A stretch of 5,000 nucleotides of DNA. It comes from Methylobacterium sp. FF17 (GTDB lineage: Bacteria > Pseudomonadota > Alphaproteobacteria > Rhizobiales > Beijerinckiaceae). The stretch lies in the NCBI RefSeq assembly GCF_025813715.1, contig NZ_CP107537.1, positions 1-5,000 of the forward strand, given 5' to 3'. The position numbers were made by a program, and so were the translations under genes. This document shows, in pieces, positions 1 to 4,412 of the stretch (its first letter is position 1; the number at the start of each line of letters is the position of its first letter). A model generated the notes under the pieces. The model had not been told where the DNA came from. It saw only the letters and a list, made by a program, of their open reading frames with translations, and searched no databases.

Positions 1-56
1 GCTAAACCCAGCTCATCCGCGCCGCAAATGCGCACCTGTTTTGGGCTACCGATCCG

Positions 57-977
57 ATGTTCAAGAAGCTCTTCTTCGCCTCCACCATGCTCGCCGGCCT
101 CACCGCCGCTGCTTCGGCCGCCGACCTGCCGCGCCGCGCCGCGCCGCCGGTCTTCGTGCCGGTGCCGGTCTTCACCTGGACCGGCTTCTACGCCGGTTTC
201 AACGCCGGTTATGGCTTCGATGCCGGTAGCCGCAACAGCGTCACGCAGATCGTGACCACGGGCGCCTCGGGCATCGTGCTGGCCCCGGCCGGCGTCGCTC
301 AGGGCGCGGGCAACGGCCTCGTCTCCTTCGGCGACCGTAGCTCGCAGGAAGGTTTCACCGGCGGTGGCCAGATCGGCTACAACTACCAGTTCACCCCGGG
401 CTCGGGCGTCGTGATCGGTATCGAAGCCGACGCGCAGTACGTCGACTTCGGCCGTAACCGTGGTCGCCAGCCCAGCTTCGGCTTCAGCAACGTCGCGAAC
501 GGCGTCGGCTTCGCCAATCCCGACCTGACCTACATCAACCCGAACGGCCTCTCGAGCCTCGACTTCTTCGGCACCGTGCGCGGCCGCATCGGTTACGCCT
601 TCGACCGCACCCTCGTGTACGGCACCGGCGGCTTCGCCTACGGCGCCGGCAGCAACGAGCGCTCCTTCGGCGGCTTCCGTGGCAACGACGACTTCCGCAC
701 CGGCTACGCGGCTGGCGGCGGCATCGAGTACGCGCTCCCCACCGACTCGTTCCTGAACTTCTTCCGCTCCTCGGCCGTCACGCTCAAGGTCGAAGGCCTG
801 TACGTGAACCTCGACCGGAACAACGCCAGCAACGTGTTCGCCGTGTCGAACAGCACCGGCACCCAGTTCTCCACCAACACCGCCTACGCCTCCACCGTCG
901 GCGGCACCCTCCGTCGCAACGACACCGAGTTCGCCGTCGTCCGCGCCGGCCTGAACTACAAGTTCGGCTCGTACTAA
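57..977 (+). CDS. Outer-membrane beta-barrel protein, Omp25/Omp31-like porin family
   Basis: This 306-residue protein is predicted to sit in the outer membrane as an eight-stranded-type barrel. It starts with a clear Sec signal peptide (two lysines at 3-4, a hydrophobic core, cleavage at ASA|AD after residue 21). A Pro/Val-rich linker follows, then 'WTGFYAGFNAGYGF', the first-strand signature of the Omp25/Omp31 family of Rhizobiales. Many Gly/aromatic alternating strands come next, for example 'GGGQIGYNYQF', 'GTVRGRIGYAF' and 'LVYGTGGFAYG'. The end, 'VVRAGLNYKFGSY', is a typical last strand with terminal aromatic residue. Length is slightly above the usual 220-280, with long Asn/Ser/Gly-rich loops. 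The ATG at 57 is chosen because it gives the intact signal peptide; no strong Shine-Dalgarno is visible before it. The family has structural and surface roles, and a specific transport substrate cannot be read from the sequence. A strong terminator follows the stop codon. Confidence 0.9.
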   Translation: MFKKLFFASTMLAGLTAAASAADLPRRAAPPVFVPVPVFTWTGFYAGFNAGYGFDAGSRNSVTQIVTTGASGIVLAPAGVAQGAGNGLVSFGDRSSQEGFTGGGQIGYNYQFTPGSGVVIGIEADAQYVDFGRNRGRQPSFGFSNVANGVGFANPDLTYINPNGLSSLDFFGTVRGRIGYAFDRTLVYGTGGFAYGAGSNERSFGGFRGNDDFRTGYAAGGGIEYALPTDSFLNFFRSSAVTLKVEGLYVNLDRNNASNVFAVSNSTGTQFSTNTAYASTVGGTLRRNDTEFAVVRAGLNYKFGSY

Positions 978-979
978 GC

Positions 980-997
980 CGGAACCCTTCGGGTCCG
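980..997 (+). other. Small hairpin directly after the barrel gene
   Basis: Just after the TAA stop, CGGAACCC and GGGTCCG can pair around TTC with one bulged A. It has no T tract and is probably a 3'-end stabilising hairpin upstream of the main terminator at 1044-1069. Confidence 0.3.
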
Positions 998-1043
998 ACC
1001 TAAGCGTTCCCAGCCCGATCATCTGGCCGTTTTCGTCACCGAG

Positions 1044-1069
1044 CGCCCCGAGGAGAGATCCTCGGGGCG
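1044..1069 (+). terminator. Hairpin terminator after the outer-membrane protein gene
   Basis: CGCCCCGAGGA (1044-1054) pairs perfectly over 11 bp with TCCTCGGGGCG (1059-1069) around a GAGA tetraloop of the GNRA class. TCGTTCGTTCG follows, only moderately T-rich on this strand. Because the stem is symmetrical and lies between convergent genes, it could stop transcription from both sides. Confidence 0.75.
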
Positions 1070-1096
1070 TCGTTCGTTCGGCGTGCCGCGCGGCCC

Positions 1097-1291
1097 CTAC
1101 GCGTCCCCGGACCTGACGAAGCAGGCATCGAACGCATCGGGCTCGTAGGTCCGTCCGGTGATGTCGCTGATGATGACCTCGGCCAGGCCCTGGGCCTCCA
1201 GGTCGCGTGCCGTCCGAAGCGCCTCGTCGGGGGACGAGCGCTGGTACGAGACGGCGCTCTCATCCTGGCGGGCGGTCACGATCAACTGCAT
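1097..1291 (-). CDS. Small hypothetical protein, 64 residues
   Basis: The protein starts 'MQLIVTARQDESAVSYQRSSPDEALRTARDLEAQG' and ends 'DACFVRSGDA'. Its pattern is a beta strand (QLIVTA), an amphipathic helix (SPDEALRTARDLEAQG), a second strand (AEVIISDI) and a short 'GRTYEPDAFDACF' tail, which fits a compact alpha/beta fold. It has no signal peptide or membrane segment, so it is probably cytosolic. The start at 1291 is preferred over an in-frame ATG 33 bases upstream because TGGAG lies 5 bases before it and the longer N-terminus (MDRRRFRDGAL) looks non-conserved in style. It converges on the barrel gene and shares the terminator region with it. No function is recognised; small proteins of this look are frequent hypotheticals in Methylobacterium-type genomes, which is an impression and was not searched. 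Confidence 0.72.
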   Translation of the reverse strand: MQLIVTARQDESAVSYQRSSPDEALRTARDLEAQGLAEVIISDITGRTYEPDAFDACFVRSGDA

Positions 1292-1296
1292 CAAGG

Positions 1297-1301
1297 CTCC
1301 A
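1297..1301 (-). promoter_or_regulatory. Ribosome binding site fixing the start of the 64-residue protein
   Basis: On the minus strand TGGAG lies five bases before the ATG at 1289-1291. It supports this start over the upstream in-frame ATG at 1324. Confidence 0.6.
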
Positions 1302-1396
1302 TCTCTGAAACGGCGACGGTCCACGGACGCCGAGGCGATCCCGGCCGGAAAATCCCGCCGGAGGGTTGGCCCACATCCTTAACAGATCCGGTTCGC

Positions 1397-1618
1397 TTAG
1401 CGGACGCCGCTGGCCCGGGCCGCGAGTTCGGCCCGGAGCGCGTCGATCTCGGTCTGAAGCGCCCCGGCGTCGACCGCCATCTCGATGCAGTGCTCCTGGG
1501 CCTCGGCGAGCCGGAGGCGCAGGTCGGCATTCTCCGCGGTCAGCGCGAGCAGGGCGATCTCCAGGGGCGAGGCCGGCGCATCCGGCCCGCCGTCGGCCCC
1601 TAACGTTGACTTAACCAT
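1397..1618 (-). CDS. Small coiled-coil hypothetical protein, 73 residues
   Basis: After a short Gly/Asp/Pro-rich N-terminus (residues 1-16), residues about 17-70 form one long predicted helix. Leu, Ile and Ala recur in heptad fashion ('EIALLALTAENADLRLRLAEAQ', 'ALQTEIDALRAELAARAS'), which is typical of a short coiled coil. It has no signal peptide or membrane span. The single Cys at position 44 lies inside the helix. The reading frame is open from ATG at 1618 to TAA at 1397, but the region before the ATG shows no good Shine-Dalgarno, so the start is uncertain. It lies upstream of the 64-residue gene on the same strand with about 105 bases between them, so they may be transcribed separately. 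Function unknown; a small oligomerising or adaptor protein would fit. Confidence 0.6.
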   Translation of the reverse strand: MVKSTLGADGGPDAPASPLEIALLALTAENADLRLRLAEAQEHCIEMAVDAGALQTEIDALRAELAARASGVR

Positions 1619-1727
1619 GCTTGTCAGCCGAGATGCCGGATCTGGCCCTGCTTGCCGTCAAGGCGAGTCGCGCGCCAGCCACCATTCAGGAATGACCGCC
1701 GCGACGAAGACCTGAGCCAGAACGCCA

Positions 1728-1757
1728 ACGGCCCCACCCTTGCAGGGGCGGGGCCGT
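1728..1757. repeat. GC-rich hairpin in the leader of the initiator-like gene
   Basis: ACGGCCCC (1728-1735) pairs with GGGGCCGT (1750-1757). After an A/C mismatch, CCC pairs with GGG around a TTGCAG loop. CAAAA follows on the plus strand, so it is not a classic terminator. It may be part of a control region or a structured leader. Confidence 0.5.
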
Positions 1758-1768
1758 CAAAATCGCCA

Positions 1769-1803
1769 GTGTCTGAAAAGGGAAAAAAGCACCTTTCAGA
1801 CAC
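1769..1803. promoter_or_regulatory. Perfect 10-bp dyad, candidate operator or initiator-binding site
   Basis: GTGTCTGAAA (1769-1778) and TTTCAGACAC (1794-1803) are exact inverted copies separated by 15 bases that include a run of six A. It lies about 120 bases before the initiator-like gene. Plasmid initiators often bind dyads in their own promoter to repress themselves; that role is inferred here. On RNA it could also form a stem-loop, but no T tract follows on the plus strand. Confidence 0.5.
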
Positions 1804-1921
1804 CACAACACCGTGCAGGTGTCAATCGGGATCGTGTTCCCGAGGCGACGGCGCTTTGCCTTTTGACGGATCCGCCCCCGGGTGGTCCCCGCTTTGCAGC
1901 GGCCCGAACAGGGCTGTGAAC

Positions 1922-2743
1922 ATGTTTGCGGATGAACTCCGACGCGCGATCGCGTCCGCCTCCCGCCTGAGCCTGGATGCGCTCGCCACCCTGATGTGGG
2001 ACGCCTGCGCCAACGCGCGGATCAGCGAGGCCGAGACCGAGGAACTCGCCACCCTCATCGAGGTGCGCAGGAACCCCGAGGGGCGCAGGAGCCCGGAGGC
2101 GCAGACCCTGCCCATCCCCGCCCGGGTCCCCGGGACGGGCTCCCGGCCCAAGACCCCCGAGAGCCTGACGCGCCGGCGCCGCGTGGCCGCCTGCGGCCGG
2201 CTCCCCCCCTCCCTGGCCTGCCACTTCACCCAGGGCGAGGTCGCCGTCCTCAGCGTGGTGGCCAGCGATGCGATGCAGGACGGGGCCTGCCGTGCCTGCC
2301 TCGCCGACATCGGCGACCGGGCCGGGGTCAGCCGCAGCACGGTCAAGAACGCCCTCCGGCAGGCCAAGGCCCTCAAGCTCATCACCGTCGAGGAACGCCG
2401 CCTGACCTACTGGCGCAACCTGACCAACATCGTGGAGATCGTCTCCCCCGAATGGCAGGCCTGGAACCGCCTCGCCCCCAGAGCCAGGACCCCCAAAGAC
2501 AGAAGCCCCGAGGACAGCGCTGCCGGGGGTGGGGTACTCGAAGCCAAGCCGCCCGGGACCCGCGCTGCCGGGGGTGGGGGCAAGTTTTCGACCGGCTCAA
2601 ATACCCTTTATAAAAAACACCTCGCAACACCCCAAAACAGCTGCCGGAAGGGGAGCGGATGGCCCGAACAGGGCGGTCCTTTCGAGACGTTCACCCCCTG
2701 CACACGCCTCATCAGCCCGAAACCGACCGGTACAGGCGGATAG
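1922..2743 (+). CDS. Helix-turn-helix, plasmid replication-initiator-like protein
   Basis: The 273-residue protein begins with a small helical segment (1-50), then a low-complexity Arg/Pro-rich linker (51-90). The core is a helix-turn-helix domain at about 100-160: 'FTQGEVAVLSVVASDA', then 'CLADIGDRAGVSRSTVKNALRQAKALKLITVEER', where 'VSRSTVKNALRQAKAL' is the likely recognition helix. 'WRNLTNIVEIVSPEWQAW' would be the wing or its end. The tail (190-273) is disordered, with a repeated AAGGG motif and 'STGSNTLYKK'. Winged-helix proteins of this layout occur as initiator-like or regulatory proteins on alphaproteobacterial plasmids, so replication initiation is an inference. The ATG at 1922 is chosen because CAGGG lies about 9 bases upstream and a folded N-terminus starts there; the frame stays open upstream. 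Nearby iteron-like repeats and the downstream ParA operon support a plasmid-maintenance context. It could instead be a transcription regulator. Confidence 0.72.
   Translation: MFADELRRAIASASRLSLDALATLMWDACANARISEAETEELATLIEVRRNPEGRRSPEAQTLPIPARVPGTGSRPKTPESLTRRRRVAACGRLPPSLACHFTQGEVAVLSVVASDAMQDGACRACLADIGDRAGVSRSTVKNALRQAKALKLITVEERRLTYWRNLTNIVEIVSPEWQAWNRLAPRARTPKDRSPEDSAAGGGVLEAKPPGTRAAGGGGKFSTGSNTLYKKHLATPQNSCRKGSGWPEQGGPFETFTPCTRLISPKPTGTGG
2517..2579 (+). repeat. 18-bp direct repeat pair inside the initiator-like gene
   Basis: GCGCTGCCGGGGGTGGGG occurs exactly at 2517-2534 and 2562-2579. The 45-base spacing is a multiple of three, so both copies encode AAGGG in the C-terminal tail. This could be a recent in-frame duplication or a DNA-level binding site. 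Confidence 0.8.
2596..2640. other. AT-rich patch at the 3' end of the initiator-like gene
   Basis: CAAATACCCTTTATAAAAAA and the flanking bases are much more AT-rich than the surrounding DNA. It lies inside the disordered tail of the coding region and could be an easily melted segment of an origin, or reflect only the Asn/Tyr/Lys codons there. Confidence 0.35.
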
Positions 2744-2816
2744 ACGGGCTCGATCCCCGGCCGGAAACCCTCGAATCGACATTCGGCAAGGCACCTCCGG
2801 GACAGGGGTGGGCGAA

Positions 2817-2880
2817 GCCATGGGCTCGAGGCTTCATAGGGCTCAAGGTTTATGGAGCTCAGGGTTTATGGGATGGCCGC
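2817..2880 (+). repeat. Degenerate 16-bp tandem repeats, iteron-like, about 3.5 copies
   Basis: Aligned on a 16-base period, the units are at 2817-2832, 2833-2848, 2849-2864 and 2865-2880. The clearest are TTCATAGGGCTCAAGG and TTTATGGAGCTCAGGG, followed by TTTATGGGATGG. The first unit (CATGGGCTCGAGG) fits with one base offset. Arrays of 16-22-bp direct repeats next to an initiator gene are typical of iteron origins; that function is inferred here. Confidence 0.6.
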
Positions 2881-2901
2881 CACCCGGTCCGGACACGAAG
2901 A

Positions 2902-2928
2902 ACCCGCCGCGGCCGGAGCCGGGCGGGT
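2902..2928 (-). terminator. Hairpin terminator for the minus-strand membrane/secreted pair
   Basis: ACCCGCC (2902-2908) pairs with GGCGGGT (2922-2928). After one bulged G, CGG (2910-2912) pairs with CCG (2919-2921), giving ten pairs in all. Read on the minus strand, TTCTTCGTG follows the stem. It starts about 17 bases after the stop codon of the 32-residue gene. Confidence 0.55.
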
Positions 2929-2944
2929 GGGTCGGAGCTGGATA

Positions 2945-3043
2945 TCACAAGCTCAGGAAGGCGTTGGCCGAGCCGATCACGGTGAAGGCCAGGCCGCCCG
3001 CGAAGGCGGCGATCATCGCGTAGGAAAACCCTCTCAGCAGCAT
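2945..3043 (-). CDS. Small single-span membrane protein, 32 residues
   Basis: The translation is 'MLLRGFSYAMIAAFAGGL' followed by 'AFTVIGSANAFLSL', almost wholly hydrophobic after Arg4. This fits one transmembrane helix with the N-terminus inside. A very good Shine-Dalgarno (GGGAG at 3050-3054, minus strand) sits six bases before the ATG, and codons use GC-rich third positions like the neighbours. The gene begins 23 bases after the stop of the secreted 88-residue protein on the same strand and ends just before a hairpin terminator, so the two probably form an operon. No known family is recognised. It could be a membrane microprotein that helps its neighbour, or a stand-alone small membrane peptide of the kind often missed by gene finders. 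Confidence 0.6.
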   Translation of the reverse strand: MLLRGFSYAMIAAFAGGLAFTVIGSANAFLSL

Positions 3044-3049
3044 CGCGCG

Positions 3050-3054
3050 CTCCC
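3050..3054 (-). promoter_or_regulatory. Strong ribosome binding site of the 32-residue membrane protein
   Basis: GGGAG on the minus strand, six bases before ATG at 3041-3043. It is the main evidence that this very short frame is translated. Confidence 0.6.
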
Positions 3055-3066
3055 GTTCGCCGCGGT

Positions 3067-3333
3067 TCAGCAGCGGTTCCCGCCCGAGGTCTGCCCGTAC
3101 TGCTGGACGGGGAAGTTCTGCTGGTTGGCATTGCCCTCGGCGGCCGAGCTCATCGGGCAGGCGGCCGGATTGCGCAGGCCGCCGGGGCCGCGAACCTCGA
3201 TCGAGCCCGTGGTCTCGACATCGTAGGGCGAGAACGCGGTGTAGCGGGAGGGATAGTCATAGGCCATGGCGGACGAGATCGGAGCAACGCCAAGGACAAG
3301 GGCGGTGGCAAGAGCAGCGATACGGGTCTTCAT
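3067..3333 (-). CDS. Secreted small protein with signal peptide, 88 residues
   Basis: Residues 1-24 form a clean Sec signal peptide ('MKTRIAALATALVLGVAPIS', then SAMA, with cleavage before YDYPSRY). The 64-residue mature part is rich in Tyr, Pro, Asn, Gln and Gly. It has two cysteines, one in 'NPAACPMSS' and one as the very last residue ('GGNRC'), which could form a disulfide in the periplasm. There is no lipobox, so it is not a lipoprotein. The ATG at 3333 is the only start giving the signal peptide; AGAGGA on the minus strand lies rather far (about 14 bases) before it. A 16-base palindrome at 3362-3377 lies in its leader. The 32-residue membrane gene follows 23 bases downstream. Function unknown; proteins of this style occur as hypotheticals in methylobacteria, from memory and not checked. 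Confidence 0.82.
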   Translation of the reverse strand: MKTRIAALATALVLGVAPISSAMAYDYPSRYTAFSPYDVETTGSIEVRGPGGLRNPAACPMSSAAEGNANQQNFPVQQYGQTSGGNRC

Positions 3334-3361
3334 GATTGGAAACTCATTCCTCTAACGTACA

Positions 3362-3377
3362 AGCCAGGTTCCTGGCT
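3362..3377. promoter_or_regulatory. 16-base palindrome in the leader of the secreted-protein gene
   Basis: AGCCAGG TT CCTGGCT is a perfect 7+7 dyad with two central bases. It lies 29 bases upstream of the ATG of the 88-residue protein and could be an operator or a leader hairpin. Confidence 0.5.
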
Positions 3378-3431
3378 CGTTTCTGTCGGTGTGATTTGAA
3401 TATGGGGTGCCGGTCTCATTCACGACGTGCC

Positions 3432-3472
3432 TCCGGACACGCGAGGAGCCGGATTAAAGACAAGTGTCCGGA
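3432..3472. repeat. TCCGGACAC inverted pair
   Basis: TCCGGACAC (3432-3440) and its reverse complement GTGTCCGGA (3464-3472) flank 23 bases. A third copy, TCCGGACAC, is at 2888-2896. This is a candidate protein-binding motif; its role is unknown. Confidence 0.55.
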
Positions 3473-3608
3473 ACGGGTTCGTCAGACACTCGGGTGAGGA
3501 GCTCCGAACAAGTCCCCCAAAGCCTTGCGCCTGAACAAGGTATACCAGCGCCGTTGACCCTGCCCGGGCCGCTCGTGCTTCGTGAGGGTCGCGCGGGTGG
3601 GTCTCTTC

Positions 3609-3647
3609 GGGCCCCAAGAACCCAAAGGTGATCTTGGGTTAGGGCCC
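3609..3647. repeat. Hairpin with alternative pairings before ParA
   Basis: AACCCAA (3619-3625) pairs with TTGGGTT (3634-3640), flanked by the GGGCCC pair at 3609-3614 and 3642-3647. CTTGGG (3633-3638) could instead pair with CCCAAG on either side (3613-3618 or 3653-3658), so different stems exclude each other. Confidence 0.45.
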
Positions 3648-3737
3648 ATGCGCCCAAGGCGGCAAGAAGGAAGGCGGGTTAAGGCCTCCTTGACCTTTGG
3701 GGTATTGTCTCGTCCGCACAGGTGGGCGCTTGCGCAG

Positions 3738-3744
3738 AGGGGAG
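3738..3744 (+). promoter_or_regulatory. Ribosome binding site setting the ParA start
   Basis: AGGGGAG lies eight bases before the ATG at 3753. It decides for this start against the longer in-frame start at 3582. Confidence 0.65.
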
Positions 3745-3752
3745 ACCGGGGC

Positions 3753-4412
3753 ATGGCCGTGGTGAGTGTCTGTTCGACCAAGGGAGGCGTCGGGAAGACG
3801 ACCCTGGTCATCTGCCTGGCCGACGCGGTCGCGCGGCAGGGCGGATCCGTCGCGATCATCGACGCGGATCCGAACGGTCACGTCGCCGCCTGGCGCGAGC
3901 GGGCCGGGCCGGCGTGCACCGTCGCGGTTGTCTCGGACGTGACCGAGCGGACGATCCTCGACCGTATCGCGGATGCGGCCGCGCGCTACGGGGTGGTGCT
4001 GGTCGATCTCGAGGGCGCGGCCTCGCAGGCGGTGACCTATGCCATCGCGGAATCCGACCTGGTGCTGATCCCCAGCAAGGTCTCGGGCATGGACCTGCAG
4101 GAGGTCTTCCGGACCTACGAGGTCGTGCAGCGGGCCGAGCGCATGCTCCGCCGGCCGATCCCGGCCCGGGTGGTCCTGACCCAGATGTCGCCGCTCCAGA
4201 GCCGTGTGGCCCAGCACGCCCGCCAGGAGATCCAGGACGCCAGCATCCCGGTGCTGCGGACCGAGATCATCCAGCGCGCCGCCTACCAGGCCATCCACTT
4301 CACCGGCGCCACCCCCGCCGGTCCGGACGGCGACCCCAAGGCCCGGAGCGAGGTGAAGGGGGTCCTGGACGAGATCCTGGCCACCCTGGCCGCTCAGCAG
4401 GAAGCCGCCTGA
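3753..4412 (+). CDS. parA: ParA-family partition ATPase (VirC1/type Ib-like)
   Basis: The 219-residue cytosolic ATPase is of the deviant-Walker type. Walker A is 'KGGVGKTT' at residues 10-17, with signature Lys10 and P-loop Lys15. The A' motif 'AIIDADPNGH' is at 34-43, and Walker B 'VVLVDLEG' is at 81-88. There is no N-terminal DNA-binding extension, so it is the short class (type Ib or VirC1-like). The segments 'SDLVLIPSKVSGMDLQE' and 'RTEIIQRAAYQAIHFTGATP' fit that subgroup. ParA proteins use ATP-dependent DNA binding, together with a partner bound to a centromere, to distribute plasmids. VirC1 relatives instead act at T-DNA borders, so a plasmid or element transfer role is not excluded. 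The start is fixed by AGGGGAG eight bases upstream. The stop overlaps the start of the next gene (TGATG), indicating translational coupling. Confidence 0.9.
   Translation: MAVVSVCSTKGGVGKTTLVICLADAVARQGGSVAIIDADPNGHVAAWRERAGPACTVAVVSDVTERTILDRIADAAARYGVVLVDLEGAASQAVTYAIAESDLVLIPSKVSGMDLQEVFRTYEVVQRAERMLRRPIPARVVLTQMSPLQSRVAQHARQEIQDASIPVLRTEIIQRAAYQAIHFTGATPAGPDGDPKARSEVKGVLDEILATLAAQQEAA

Larger units (their letters stand above)
1619..1921. other. Divergent leader between the coiled-coil gene and the initiator-like gene
   Basis: This 303-base stretch separates divergent genes. It holds two inverted repeats, listed separately at 1728-1757 and 1769-1803. A TTGACG is seen on the plus strand at 1863-1868 and on the minus strand at 1656-1661, but neither has a convincing -10 partner. 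The plus-strand frame is open through part of this stretch, continuous with the initiator-like gene. The residues there are Pro/Ser/Cys-rich and unlike a folded domain, so the stretch is treated as non-coding. Confidence 0.5.
2744..2944. other. Intergenic stretch with iteron-like repeats and a converging terminator
   Basis: There is no credible gene here. The stretch holds the 16-bp tandem repeats (2817-2880), a TCCGGACAC copy (2888-2896) and a hairpin serving the minus-strand pair (2902-2928). Together with the preceding gene it is the best place in the window for a replication origin. Confidence 0.45.
3334..3752. other. Long divergent spacer with clustered short repeats upstream of the ParA operon
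   Basis: This 419-base region between divergent genes holds no convincing gene. An in-frame 57-residue extension of ParA from 3582 is possible but has no family signature or good Shine-Dalgarno. It contains a 7+7 palindrome (3362-3377), a TCCGGACAC inverted pair (3432-3472), one TCAGACAC (3482-3489), the palindrome GGTATACC (3539-3546) and several CCCAA(A)G boxes in both orientations (3516-3701). In small type Ib-like partition systems, the centromere and ParA-operon control sites usually lie upstream of parA, so this is the likely partition site. That is an inference. Confidence 0.5.

Noticed and set aside
2517..2580. Possible G-quadruplex
   Set aside because: Only two adjacent G-tracts per copy, and the copies are 27 bases apart, so a stable four-tract structure is doubtful.
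1996..2613. 205-codon plus-strand frame inside the HTH gene
   Set aside because: Composition is Arg/Pro/Gln/Gly-rich without structure, and it lies fully within the better-supported frame.
2817..2880. CRISPR-like array
   Set aside because: Units are directly adjacent at 16 bases with no spacers, and no cas genes are present.
2529..3023. 164-codon plus-strand frame across the iteron-like region
   Set aside because: It runs through the tandem repeats and terminator with Pro/Arg/Gly-rich composition and no start signal.
3690..3708. TTGACC with TATTGT as a parA promoter
   Set aside because: The gap between the two boxes is only seven bases, far from the usual 16-18.
3639..4298. Long open frame on the minus strand opposite parA
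   Set aside because: It is antisense to a clear ParA ATPase, has low-complexity His/Asp/Arg-rich composition and no recognisable domain; it reflects GC-rich third positions.
3722..4411. Plus-strand frame running into the partner gene from upstream
   Set aside because: This part overlaps parA in another frame and is Gly/Arg/Pro low complexity; the coupled ATG at 4412 with AGGAAG before it is the better start.
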